64,000 nucleotides of DNA from positions 226,320 to 290,319 of the forward strand of contig VUYV01000599.1 in assembly GCA_008711295.1 (NCBI GenBank), written 5' to 3'. The translations under genes and the position numbers were made by a program. The stretch comes from Anarhynchus alexandrinus (taxonomy: Eukaryota; Chordata; Aves; Charadriiformes; Charadriidae). A model generated the notes under the pieces. That model did not search any database and was not told the DNA's origin. It was given only the letters and a program-made list of their open reading frames with translations. Shown piece after piece: positions 24,923 to 36,700 of the stretch; positions within the stretch are counted from its first letter, which is position 1; each line of letters starts with the position of its first letter.

Positions 24923-26800
24923 AAAAGCAACTGATCTTGGTTGAAACGCATTTGGATTTAGCATCCAGGGTATAACCTGGACAGATATCATCTCCTTTCT
25001 CCTGGCATCACACAACAGCTCCTTTATTTTAGTCCATTACAATGGCAGAGAGCAGAAAGGCATTTCCCCATTTATTACCTTGGCTCTTTTCTCCTGCCCG
25101 TTTCTCTGAAAAGGCGTGTGCTGGAGAAGAGGGGAAGGCTGGTGCGAAGCTCACACAAAAATTCATGGCCCTTTCAGTCACTGAGTCCCGTGCTCTCAGC
25201 TCACCCGTGGGCTCAATGTGGGGAACTTGGCATGGAGGAAGAGTCAATTGAAATAGTGAGGAAGGAAACACCAAATATTTTCAGTCATTGCAGATGACAC
25301 CACTTTTTCTTCTGTTTGTTTTAATTAAGAAATTGAAATGGAGATGCCACGTTGTCCTTTCTATGTGCCCTCTGTGTAAAGATGTGCTGTCTTCTTGGGG
25401 TACTTTGAATGCTCATGTCTTCTTTCCAGCTCTCCCCAGTGCTATCCTGCTTCTGGCCCCACCTGCCAGACCCAGCTCTCAGTGTCCTCCGTGTCCCACC
25501 AAAAGCTGGGGAAGGGAACCAAACAGGGGGCAGGGGTGGTGGTGGCTCTGCACGCAGGAACACGTGCTGTCCCTCTGGGTACGTCTTGGGGACTCCTGTC
25601 CCGCAACAACACACTGAGAGCACCGATGCTGCAGGTACCCCTGGTCCATTAACCCCAGGATTTGTCCCCTCTGATGCCCTCAGTCCCAAGTGTTTGGGGA
25701 GAAGGGAGCTGAAGACCTACAAGGGTGAGCAATCCTCTGACTTGCCACGTCTCTGTCAGCCCATGAGGTATAATCAGAGCACACGGGACAAAAGAGAGAG
25801 GAGTCTTGCATGACACAGACACGAGTAGGGTTGTGAAGTTCATACTGTTATCGTCTTTTGTTCTCCTCACAACTTGTCCTATTTCCCTTAAATCCCCAGA
25901 TCCTGGAGTCATGTGAATACACTAGACACAACACCATCTGATGGAGAAGACCTGCTTGAAAACCCAGATCTCTACTGGTTTAAAACCTAGGACGCAAGCG
26001 AATTATATTCAAAGGTGGGGTTATCTCATTGCCTTTAGAGGTGAACAGAGCACTTGTTTGCACTTGAACTCTTTGTTTAGGCTCATGTTAGAGTCTTCAG
26101 AGAGAAATGGACGTCTCTCGACCACAGTCCATCCATCTCAAGGCTGACCTTCAGAAGGGAGGGATGAGCTGTACTCCATGAAGGCATGTTTGTCTCCCCG
26201 GGCCCCCCAGATGAGCTATTGATGCTGTCAGTATTCAAAGGCAGGTGAGAGAAATCCCACCCCAAAGGAGGTTCTGTGATTTCTTTAAAGCAAAGGACAC
26301 AGTTTGGGGGTTTGATAATGTGTCTGGCACCACCTCTCTGCAAGTTTTGGTCAAGACACAGCTGCAAATGACTGTGGTTTTGTGATTCACTCTCCGCCTC
26401 TCAAAAGGCTCCTTTGGAGGCTGTGTGGAGATCTTCCACACGCTGGCTAGAATTTGTCCTACTCTGAGGAAACTGCAAGCATCTTTTCTTGGGCCAAGCA
26501 AAAATGTTTTGTGTGTGTGTTCTCTTTACACAAGGACCTCCATATTTGTGTACGTTGGAGGGCATTTTGGACTTCCAGTGTAGGAAAGATTTCATTTGTT
26601 TTTTCTTCTTTCCCAAAGAGGGATTTTTATGGTACTTGCTGGGCTTCAGTGGAACAGAGAACATGAAAGAGGCAACTCTGTCTTGCCTTGATAAAAGAAG
26701 GAAAATCAAATCCTGATCTAATTTTATACTTCCAAAAAGGAAAGGCAGACATAAAAGGGTCTGCCAAAGAGAAGAGTCTCATAATCAAAGAAGAAAAACA
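24923..26800. other. Unique non-coding DNA
   Basis: No gene is supported. Overlapping open frames at 25288-25912 on both strands lie in a slightly GC-richer patch but show no domain. One dispersed 18-bp word at 25968-25985 recurs at 36.3 kb. Confidence 0.4.
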
Positions 26801-26809
26801 ACAGATTTT

Positions 26810-26910
26810 GTTTGTTTATTGGATATTTAATATATATTTATAATAACAATTGTTTATTTATAAATGTTATCAATATATAACATTTATTTATTTATAAACA
26901 TTATCAGCTA
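26810..26910. repeat. AT-rich block with direct and inverted repeats
   Basis: TTTATAAATGTTATCA (26857-26872) recurs as TTTATAAACATTATCA (26891-26906), giving a direct repeat with two changes. The first copy also forms a perfect 11-bp inverted repeat: ATAAATGTTAT at 26860-26870 and ATAACATTTAT at 26877-26887. TTGTTTATT and TATTTAT words resemble forkhead and MEF2-type sites. Confidence 0.8.
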
Positions 26911-27879
26911 GAATCTGGCCCAGGAAAAGAAATCTCAGCAAAAAAACATAATGAAAGCTTCATCAGTGCTCTCTGTGGTCTGCCAGCAATACTAGTTCTA
27001 TAAAGACCAAGTCATGGCCCACAAGTTGGTGAAAACAGGCTGGCAAGGGAGTGAAAGGGAGGGTTCAGCCAGGGTTCAGTCCACTCTATGGGGTGAGTGA
27101 GGCAGCCCAGTGGCAGGTTCCATCCCTTACTGATGACTGGGCTTGCTGGCTGTTCGCTCTCCAGGTGAGTGATGGAGAAGAGCAAGCCAGACGGCTTTCC
27201 TTCTTTGCTCCCAGGCCACCAGGGACACATGTCCTACCTTCAGAATCCCAGCTCCCAAGGAAACACAGAGGACCAGTGCCAGGTGGAAGACCCCAGGACC
27301 TGAAAGCAGAGGCTGCTCCTCTCTCTCATCTACACTGGGGTGGAGACCTCTTAGTGAGGCACGGGGTGCTGAGCTGGTCATTCCTTGGGTGCTTTGAGAG
27401 CAGCCACGGGGTCCAGCCTGGTCCTCAGTAAAGTGATGATGGGCAGAGAACAGAAAAAATGGTCTCTGAACCTCTTGAACTGAGTGATGAGAGAAGCAAA
27501 GCACACGGGCCTGTTTTATGAATGCACTTATGGCATAAAACGTGTTGGTGAGTGGTATTACTCGTGTTGCTTGGAGCTAGGAGGAAAAAAAATCATTCTG
27601 AAGTGTATGTTCGAAGATTATTTTTTTCTTATGCAGGGAAAATAGAAACAAAATGGGGGGGGGAGGGGGGAGAACCCACATCCCCTCTGCATCAGCAGCT
27701 GCTTCTGTCTCCAGGGTCTATGGTGATGATACCTCAACCCACCCATTCAGCAGTCCATTATCACTTCCCTCCTTCCATTATTCCCCTTCAACCTTATCAG
27801 ACGTAAGCATCATCTCAGATGCTCCAACTGGAGCCTTGTAATTGTCCCTGGTTAGAGCTCGATAGCACCTTGAACCGCC
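26911..27879. other. Unique non-coding DNA
   Basis: No gene is recognised. A G-rich run (27655-27670) and a 126-codon frame at 27051-27431 without any domain are the only noteworthy contents. Confidence 0.4.
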
Positions 27880-28170
27880 AGAGTAATCTCTGCTTTTTTT
27901 TTTTTTGAAAAAAAAAAAGGTCTCCGCAAGGAGAATTTGCCTGTGGCTATGCGGGATCTTTAATAGCTAACTCTTTTCTCTCTCCCTCTCTCCCGCACAC
28001 ACATATGCTCCCAGATAAATGGGAAAATTATTATTTTTTTTATTGTTATTTATTTATCCTCAGCCTTTTTAGACTGCCTGTTAGGCAGTGATCACAATAT
28101 TTATTAGAGGGTTTGCAATATTATTATTGTTAGCTCCTGAGGGCACGTGGTGGAAGAGGCGGGTGGAGAA
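27880..28170. promoter_or_regulatory. Candidate non-coding regulatory element
   Basis: Very AT-rich and repeat-poor, with ATTTATTTATCC, CAATATTTATTAG and CAATATTATTATTG words, and a short perfect hairpin ACTGCC/GGCAGT (28073-28078 and 28084-28089). CACGTG, an E-box, lies at about 28144-28149. The mixture resembles a developmental enhancer, but this is inference from words only. Confidence 0.35.
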
Positions 28171-29800
28171 AGCCTAATAACATTAGACAGAAGTCGTCTC
28201 TGGGGGAGGGAAATGGAAATGGCATTTTCTTGGGCATCTTGGTGTGAAGAAGGAAGCCGAACTCCAAGGGACTAAGTCTTTCTCCTTGCATGGAGGCAAA
28301 GTTTAGGCCAAGGCATCATGAGTGCCAAGTGTTTCTTAATTAGGAAAGGAGCCTTACCTTGTTTTATGCCCAGAAAGGAATGAGAGACAAAGACGCGAAG
28401 TCCAGTTCAAAGAGCAGGTGAAGAGGATCTTGGCGTTGCTTTGCAATCCAAGTCCCATCAGCATCTGCAAGGTAGCCCCAGCTCATAGCCCAACCACCAC
28501 AAAAAATGGCAGAAGAGATGAAAACCTGCTCCCACAGATTAAACTCTCTCTTCAGTGAAGACCTACATCAGGAGAATGAGAGAAGGGTGTGTGTGAGGGG
28601 GGGTTATTTCTTAAATTGATTGTTTCTTTTTAGTAAACATGTGTGCCTCCTCCACTGACCTCCTCTAGATTCTCGTGTTCCTGCCCCAAAATTGACTCTC
28701 AGGCTGCATTTTTCAGATTTCTGTTTACGAAATGTCATCTGAAAATTGCTGCCCATCATTTCATTGCAGGCCTTACACTCGGATGCCCATATCTGTGAGT
28801 TTCCATGAAATCTTCATTGTTATCTGGCCTTTTATTCCTCATGTTTACACCTGGTAGAAAACTCTTGCTGTTTTTTCCTTTAAAGGTGATTGCAAAGGGG
28901 AAAATGAATTAGTGCCAGTTGCTGCTTTATGATGTATATCTGGAAGACGGAGGAGTACAAAAAAAAAAAAAAAAGAGAAATTGTTGAATCATGAAGGTGC
29001 TTTTGCACATCTTAGCATTAGATGTTGTGGACAAGTTATTTTTCCTCTAAGTCCCTCCAGAACATTATGGGAGATGGGAGTTTGCGTCATTAGCAGCAAT
29101 TTGCAAGCGGAATTACAGAGCATTTATTTGTTGAATCTGGTACAGAGGTCCACCAACTCAGAGAAACAACATGATGCTTTGAAAATGCTATATCACAAAT
29201 TGTCTGCAGGTGGATATAAAATTCCTTTTCTTTCCCCTTCAAGCAGGGCCCATCAAGCCACAATGGAGGCCCCACAAAAATATATCAGTTGGACTGTTTC
29301 CAATGCATTTAGAAGAGCACAAGACCATGAGTTGTGATTACTTTGGTGCTAAGCCTGTCCCGGGAGACGGGATAGAGGAGCGCTGCGGCATGGAGAGGAC
29401 GGATGTGAATCACGGTGCTTCTGAGGATGTGCCACAACCCATCAGACAGGGGAATGCATGTTCCTAAATAGATCCCCTCCTTGGGTAACCGCCTTCTTCT
29501 CACTAAGCATCTTGAGTTTAAAGAAGATTTCCATCGCAACCATGGTAATAGTGTCCCTCCTCCTGGCATGGTTGGTGCTGTGTTCTCATGGGTGGCAGCG
29601 ATGGTCATCTTGTGGTCATCTCTTGGGCACAGGGGTTGGCGGGAGTGGTGGGACTCATGCCAGCCCCTGTTGTAGCCAACAGCCGAGCTAGGGTTTCGGC
29701 TCAGCCAGAGCTAGAAAAGCCAATGGAGATTTACAGGTCAGAGTTTTGCATTCAAATGGAAGAGCTGGATCTATACAGCCAATCATAAAGGTGACAGGAC
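28171..29800. other. Unique non-coding DNA
   Basis: Contains a poly-A run with GAGAAA end (28959-28980). The patch at 28690-28870 looks element-like (TTTACGAAATGTCATCTG, CATTTCATTGCAGG). Open frames near 28981-29691 on both strands have no domain. Confidence 0.35.
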
Positions 29801-30140
29801 CTCAGAGTCCTGGGCTATAAATCAGTCTCTTGTATTCCTAATGCAAAGAAAAGATTCGTAAATGAACATCTTTTTTTTTTTTTTTTTTTGCTTAGAACTT
29901 ATTGGCGTGACTTGTGATTATGTTTTAGGATTTGTAAATCTGTTTTTAGGCTTTGTAAATCTATTTCCTGACTTCTAAGCCAATCGAATGTTTCAGAAGT
30001 CAGTCAGAGAGTTAAATCTGATGCGAAAAGTCATGGTTTGTAAATCAAACTGCAGTTCTTAGGTTAGCCGAGAGGATTTATGAATCTGGATGGAGATATC
30101 TAAATCTGGTTTATAAAAGTACCGATTTAGAAATAAAACC
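29801..30140. promoter_or_regulatory. TTTGTAAATC motif cluster
   Basis: The exact 10-mer TTTGTAAATC occurs at 29931-29940, 29952-29961 and 30037-30046. Related TAAATC or GAATCTG words lie near 29814, 30013, 30080 and 30100. A perfect 9-bp inverted repeat, CTGACTTCT/AGAAGTCAG (29968-29976 and 29995-30003), lies between copies and encloses a CCAAT word. A T19 run (29871-29889) lies upstream. This could be a homotypic binding-site cluster or a decayed tandem repeat. Confidence 0.55.
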
Positions 30141-31010
30141 CCAAAGAATGGCTCGGCTCCTGGCAGGTGATGAGTCAGGAGGTGCAAAATGACCATGACA
30201 TGGACACCCAGCGCTGTCTATCGCAGGGGCCCCACACCATCCATCAGCAATCCCAGATTTACCCTTCACTCAAAAATAAAAGCTCAGGGCCTCTGTGTCA
30301 CACCCAGTAGGATGGTGAAGCATTTGGGTGCTGCCCATCAAAGGGAGAAGCTGTTCTCCAGCCCTAGGTGAGGCCACCAGGACCACCCTGCTGGCACCGG
30401 AGTGAGCACCGCCACCTCCCTACCTTAACACAGAAAGCCCTACATCCTCCTTACCGGCCCCCTAGCACCCCAATTTCCACCAAGGCCAGGGGTGACTGTT
30501 TGGGAAATGCTGTGTGGCTTCAAAAGTTTGACAGTATGAAAGTCTCTCTTATGTAAAAAAAAAAAAAANAGAGAAAAAAAGGGGGGGAATCAAATTTCTA
30601 CAGTTTAAAACTTTTTTTAAAGCATTTAAATTTTAAGCTGGGGATTTATAAATGGGCTATTAAAGTTTAAGAGTTTCATTATAGTTTTTTTTAAAATCAT
30701 AATTACTTTAGGTAGGGGAGGAGGGATAGATCTACTTTATTCCTAGTGGAAACTATACATATATATGAAGTATCTATATAAAAGCTGGAACTGAGCTTAT
30801 ATTAATACAGTTTAACTGATATTCAATAACTTCACCCTCCCTTTTTCCTATTGTCCATATTTAAATACTTCAAAAAGAATTCTAATCAAGTGGAAATTAA
30901 TAGGGGAGGAAAGACTGGGGTAGCAGGAGAGGGCTCTAATCCCACTCTCTCTTAATATTTCAAAGTCTCTTTTATTTTCCTAATAAAAAAAAAAGAGAGA
31001 GCGAGAGGGA
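30141..31010. other. AT-rich non-coding DNA with assembly N
   Basis: No gene is supported. A-run with an N at 30569, then G7, marks an uncertain homopolymer. 30600-30960 is strongly AT-rich (TTTAAATTTTAAGC, ATATATATGAAG) and resembles non-coding element DNA. Confidence 0.4.
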
Positions 31011-32250
31011 GAAAGTGGAATTAATCCAGTGCTCTGAACTGTCCTCTCGTCTTACTGATTTAAATAAAATCCAAGAGCGCATCACACCAGAAGGCTGTTC
31101 CTGGCCATGTGCCAGGGTGGGCTCTGGCATCCCAACTTTCCCTCCCCGCCTGCCCCAGGAGGTGGGCGCCCTCCCCGCTCCCCACCAGCAGGTTGGGCAC
31201 AACACCCAAAACCAGCAAAAGGGGGTGCTCGCCTTCCTCCAAGGGCTTCAGGGTGACCTCCATCCCTTCTCTGCGCCCATGTGAGGGCGGCTTCGCCATC
31301 CTGGTGGGATTTGGTGCAAGATGGGGTGGACCCCATGTGCACCCTGACCCCCCGAGGACCCCTGTGCCCAAAGGTCTTGCACCCATGGGCACCTTCCCTG
31401 TAGGACCCGGTGATGATGCTGGAGCAATGCGGGGGTTAGGTGAGGACAGGGCTGAGTGCAAACTGGAGGAGAGGAATACTCATGGTGGATCTTTCCATGG
31501 CAATGACCGAGGAAACCAAACGTTCTGTGTCGGTTTGCCTTGGTTTCTTGGTTGCAGGTGCATCCAGCTGCTCGCTGAGGACGGAGGAGCAAAACCCCCC
31601 GCCGACGCCAGCCTGCGCGGTTCCTCCTTGCAGCCCACGTGCCTCCGGATGCAAAACAGACGTCTCACCCGGCGTAGGGTGCGCCCAGCCTTGAGAAGTT
31701 CTTTAAGCATTAAGTGCTGTGCAAAAACCGAAGGCTGCGTTGTTAAACTGCACAGAGCAGGACGTAATGTCGTCAACCAAGCAGTAAATAACCGTTTTAT
31801 TAACTGAACAGTGCACACTAGATGGCATACCACTCCTTGCCTACTGCTCTTGTGTTATACTGTTTTTATTAGACTTGTGTTAAGACAGCATCCAAATTTG
31901 GTGGGTATTTTGCCAATGCAGGCAGGACCCCATCCTATCGCGGCTGGGTGGGTGCGTAGGAGATCGATGCACCCCCAAAATTGAAGTTCACCCTGGCAGA
32001 ACTTGATTTATCCCCACCCGTGATGCCACCCAGGGTGACTAAATCTCACCCGCGGAGGGTCCTTGTTTTCCTCCCGGTTTGTTTTAGAGGTGCAGTCGAT
32101 TGCTGCACAAGCTGCAGCTCTGCGAGCAAGAAGATATCAGGACCTCAGTACATCCTGGTAGTCGCAATAGACAGCAGTGGTAGCGACGTGGGAGGAGATG
32201 GCTGGGTCCTCTTTCGAGAAGGTACCTTGTAAAGCTTTAATTTCAGCTGA
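31011..32250. other. GC-richer non-coding DNA
   Basis: This section is richer in C and G and keeps several overlapping open frames on both strands, the longest 232 codons (31109-31807). None has a domain, repeated codon pattern or family resemblance, and frames overlap on opposite strands. I do not call a gene. Confidence 0.4.
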
Positions 32251-32560
32251 CCAATCAGGCATTTAAGCAAAGCATTTCCCCAAACACTTCATTGGGGATT
32301 TTTTTTTTTAATTTTGGAAGCTTTCGGTGGGGAAAAAAAAAAGCTGTCTTCTAGATTTCCCAATCTCATTATGCAGGAAGAAACATGCATTATATACGAT
32401 ATTAAGCTTCAAGGCTTAATGTACTATATATGATGATGACCATGCAGTCTTATTTTACTTTTTAAATTGCAGAACAATTAATAACTTGTATAAGAAATAT
32501 ACAGATCTGGGCGAGTGTTTTCATTCAACTACTCCAGAATTTAACAGAAAAGCAAAAGAG
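32251..32560. promoter_or_regulatory. Candidate non-coding regulatory element
   Basis: AT-rich block with CTCATTATGCAGG, TGCATTATATACG and CAATTAATAAC words. It carries a perfect inverted repeat ATTAAGC/GCTTAAT (32401-32407 and 32414-32420), 6-nt spacer TTCAAG. No repeat family is recognised. Confidence 0.35.
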
Positions 32561-34640
32561 AGGGGAAAAAAAAAGAGCTATGGTTTCGAAGCATTTCAAG
32601 ACAAATGATGGCACCAAGAAACAGTCATACTAGAGCAGATATGAATTAAGATGACAAGGATAAAGAGTATTCTGTGTGTTTCTAAGCCTTTAGTTTCTTA
32701 GAAATTCAGCCAGCAAAACAAAATAAAAAAGAAAATGATACCTACTCTAAACCCACCAAGGACAAGAAGTTTGAAATAATGTTATATTTCTGTCTGTAAT
32801 ATCTTCTCGTGCCTGGCTGGAAATGCACGCTGCCTCTGCCCAGAGCTAATAACCAGTTATTACCTACGGTGACCCAGCTGGGAGCTCAGGGGAGGGAAAT
32901 CATACCCAAGGTGTTGGTAGGAAATATAAGCACAGGGCTGAAAATAATAAAAGAGATTCAAATTCATAAGGATTTTACTAACAGCGCATCGAAAAGAAAA
33001 TGATTGCAGAGCCTGTTTATTTTATGAGAGCAAGAAACAGTGGGGCCATGATGTTGCAAGACGCTGGTGGAGTTGAGGGTGGGTGGCCAAAGGGACCAGA
33101 AGTTGATACCCATCACACAGCGGTGAACAGACCTGAAAATTTTGGCTGCCTTCACAAAACATTAGTGCTGAGCATGGGGGGAAGGTGACCATGGAGTTGG
33201 TCAGGCTGGTTCCCGGTTGGCTGGACACCTTCACTGTGGGAGGGATGGGGACAGCTCAGGGTGGGGAAATGCAGTCAGATGCCTCGTTCCCATTCTGCCC
33301 TACACCCACCTCCTGGGGTGGATGTCAGGGCTATTTTTTTAATGGAAAAAATGGTTACTGAAAAAGTTTGGGGTTTTTTGGTTGATGTTTTGGTTTTTTT
33401 TTTTTTTTTGGAAGCCAGCTAATTTTGTCTTAGATACCTTATGGAAGACTTGCTATTTGTAACCCTGTTCTTCCCTGTTCACCAACCTCCTAGCCAGTCT
33501 TGCAACCCCCGTTAGGCATCAAGACTTCATCCCTACCCGCATCAAAGCAGCATGGGGTAGGGGGTCCCACAGACCTGGCCCCACAGGGGGAGCGGCACAC
33601 GAAGGGCAGCCCTTGCACACCTCTCCTGCAATGGGATCCATCACCTCCTTGAGGGCTTATCTTCTTCCATCAGCTATAAACACTCCCAGCCGACTTGTCC
33701 AGATGTGACGCCTAACCTCAGGTGACACAAAACCCATCTGCAAAGCGCGACCCTTCAGATCAGAATTTTTCAGCTCTTCCCGGTCTGTGGCAAAGCACCA
33801 GCTCCACTGGAAAGAAAATGTCAAAAACGTCAGGATATCCCAAAGGAGCAGAGTTCTGACTCTCAGTCCGTTGTTGCTGCCCTAAAGAGGTTGTGATGCG
33901 AATGAGAATGAGAAAGAAACCACGTCATTTCTATTTTACAATATTATGTTATTTGTGCTGATCCTTTAGCACATTGCATTGTTTCGTTCCCCGATCAGAT
34001 GGTCCGTATTTGCCTAAAAAAAAATAATAAATGTGTCCTTCTCCTCTTCCCAAGGAATTTACTCCCTGAGGTCACTACTCATTACCCGAATTATTGAAAA
34101 GTCAGCTAGGAGGGTACTTCCAGCGCAGAGATTTTCCCCGGGATTCAGGCAGATGTTACGGCTGCTGTTTTCTTCATGGCAATGCGCTCACAAATAAAAT
34201 CTGACCCAACCAACTATCCACCAACAAAGGCATAAAAGATTTTGCCAATGGAATTGTGACCTGGCATGGTCTATTTGCAGAAAGGCTTTGGACAGAACCC
34301 TCCCACCTTTGCGTAATTTCTTGTCTCAGCATTTCTAAGACAAGTTTTACCTCCCTGCTCTGTTTAGTTGCTGTTCTTGGGGGTGGGGGGGGGAAGCTTA
34401 TCGGTGCCTAAGCCAGAAGGTATCAGCAATTCTCATGCACAGCACAAAGTCAGGGTAGGCTGCGTCCCGTAGCTGGAGTCAGGGACATGCCTTTTCCATC
34501 AACACATGTGCACGTATGTGCTCTCATGCACATGCAAACACGTGGACATCTCACACACACATACATATGTTCATTTGCCAAAAGACTCGTCTCAACGCAA
34601 ACCAATTTGAACCTGGAGGAAAGGCTGCTACATTATCGTA
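32561..34640. other. Unique non-coding DNA
   Basis: No gene is recognised. T-rich runs are at 33390-33410. A G-run is at 34379-34393. A CA/TG-rich stretch is at 34500-34570. Element-like AT-rich sequence with TTACAATATTATG and TTTAGCACATTGC words lies at 33930-34310. Confidence 0.35.
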
Positions 34641-34975
34641 GGAATGAAAGATAAAGTGGAGCGAACACAATAACCCATAAAACTCAGCAAATCCTCCAGT
34701 TTGAATATAATTTTACTGGGGGGGGGGGGGAAAAAGCTTTTCTCTCCAAGAAAAGGTGGCTTAAAATTAAAATTCATTAAAGAAGGCTAGCTGACACATT
34801 TTTGTATTCTTTGAGGAAGTATATCTGTTTAATTTAATGCACTGTCCAATTAAAAAGAAGTGGTCCCTTATTACAGATATGATTTATTCTCTGATAAACC
34901 ACTGATTTATGGCTCACTGGGGTATATATTTAACACTGTCAAAAAAAAAAAATAAATGAAAGGACACCCAAAACT
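34641..34975. promoter_or_regulatory. Candidate non-coding regulatory element
   Basis: It begins around a G13 homopolymer (34718-34730) and continues AT-rich: TTAAAATTAAAATTCATTAAAG, TTTAATTTAATGCAC, CAATTAAAAAG and TGATTTATTC. Homeodomain-type words cluster and no transposon is recognised. Conservation is untested. Confidence 0.33.
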
Positions 34976-35395
34976 ATCTGCAGTGCTACAGTGACTCAGG
35001 CTGAAAAGGATCTGAGGAAGCAAAGACCCCTGGGAGTGAAATGTAATCTTTGCCCGGGATAAAAGCGCAGAGAACTGCTGATCTTCACAAAAGGATCCTT
35101 CGCCACCAGCCCCAGCCACCCTACACACACTCTTCCTCTCCTCCTCCTCCTCCACCCCGACCAAGGCTGCCGCAGGAGAGCACGGGTTTTAAACAGAAAA
35201 AAATAAAATAAAATAAATATGGTATCTTTGGAGTTTTTCTCCCAAATTCTGAACACCAGAAAAGTGCTGCCTCTCGGTACCCGCAGGGAATAATAATTCA
35301 TGTAGGCCGTAATTTAGGAAAGCAGTTGTGATTTTTTTTTTTGTGGGTGGCTGATGAATCCCATCTATGGATTTTTAAGGATTTTTTTCCAAATT

Positions 35396-35530
35396 GTAAA
35401 CCTCGTTTTGCAGCTGGAGAAACAGGGGTCTAGGATAAGGCAAATGCTTTGCTTCAGTTCCTGGCACAGTTAGCAGCAGCCTTGAGAAGGGACAGCAGGA
35501 TTCCTCCATAGGTGGTATCCAGGCAGTATG
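35396..35530 (-). mobile_element. Possible MIR-like SINE relic (antisense)
   Basis: The words run in the order of the reverse-complement MIR core: CCTCGTTTTGCAGCTGGAGAAACAGG, CTTCAGTTCCTGGCACAGTTAGCAG, then GGGACAGCAGGATTCC. MIR has CCATTTTACAGATGAGGAAACTGAGG, then a CACAGCTAGTAAGTGGCAGAGC-type segment and GGGATTCGAACC. Similarity is weaker than for the 24 kb copy, so I keep this tentative. Confidence 0.45.
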
Positions 35531-36653
35531 TGAGTTTTTCTGGCTTTGAGCTTCTCGGCCCCACTTTACAGTAACCCAAAAAAGAGGAGGTGCGGAGCAG
35601 GGCTCATCCTCTTCCAGGGCAAGCGTCTGAGAGAGGTCAGGAATTTGCTCCTCTCCATCACTTCCAAGGGGAGAATAGCCTTACCAAATGGTGACATCTG
35701 CACCAGGGATCCTTGAACTCCAGCAAGCTGATGCTGCTCAAGGTAGTTCAAATCCCACCCCTGCCTCCCAGCAAATAGAGATGACAAAAGTGGTGGAGGG
35801 GGCAAGTTTTCCACCGCTTTTTTCCACTGTACAAGAAGAACATGGTGCTGACCCTCTGCTGCAACCGTACACCCGCTTACTGATCACCATCACCTTCTCT
35901 CTCCAGGTGGTTCAAACTGATGGAGTTTGGTACCCTTAAATATCCCAGAAGCATTAGCTGGACCTCAAAAATAAGGATTAGGTCCTCTGTATTTGGGATT
36001 TTGCCTCTTCAGAAAGAGCAGAGGACCTGTTTGTACAATTTTTTTCCTTACCGCTGGGAAAAGTAGCGATGTGCTTCCAAGCAAATGACAGCTGACTTCA
36101 TTTGGTCATTGCCGAACCTCGTCATTAACGATAACGTGTGAGTTCAAGTGTAGGTACGGGCACAAAGTGCCCTGTTTTGATGTATGTCCAATGGAGGATT
36201 TTTGTGTGCAAACTCTACCTCATTTGTTTGATGAGCAGAAACAGGACTGATGAGAAGTAACAGACAGAGTAATGCGGCTCTTTCTTTCTTACTTCTCCCC
36301 AGATGCACCAACCCTAACGCAGAAAATCTCTACTGGTTCAAAAGTAAAGGCGTGTTATATTTTCTTTAGCGTAACACACCAAAACTGTCTATTTTCTTAC
36401 AGCTAGCACATGAGCTTGGATCAAGGATAATAAATTCAAGATAAAGAGCTATCTTGTAAATAGAAAGACAGCCTTAGGAGTGATTTGCATCTATATGCGT
36501 CTCACGTGTTCTTATAAAATCCAGTTGTTGTGTTTTTTTTTTTTTTTAAAAACCCAAACTCTGAAAAAAAAGTGATGGCATTTTAATTTTCTGGAAAATG
36601 TTTCTCTGAACTATCACTTCCTTCTCAGGCAGGGGAAAATGAGGTCAAACCCA
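35531..36653. other. Unique non-coding DNA
   Basis: No gene is recognised. A T15 run (about 36533-36547) is followed by A/T-rich sequence. The word ATCTCTACTGGTTCAAAA at 36326-36343 matches 25968-25985 with one change. Confidence 0.4.
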
Positions 36654-36700
36654 GGCAACAACCCCATATAACATGGCAACAACCCCATATAACATGGCAA
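36654..36700. repeat. Tandem duplication of a 21-bp unit
   Basis: Two perfect copies of a 21-bp unit beginning GGCAACAACCCC (36654-36674 and 36675-36695) are followed by the first 5 bases of a third. The perfect identity suggests a recent event. Confidence 0.97.

Noticed and set aside
31109..31807. 232-codon plus-strand open frame
   Set aside because: Several frames on both strands are open in this GC-richer stretch, and no family or domain is recognisable.
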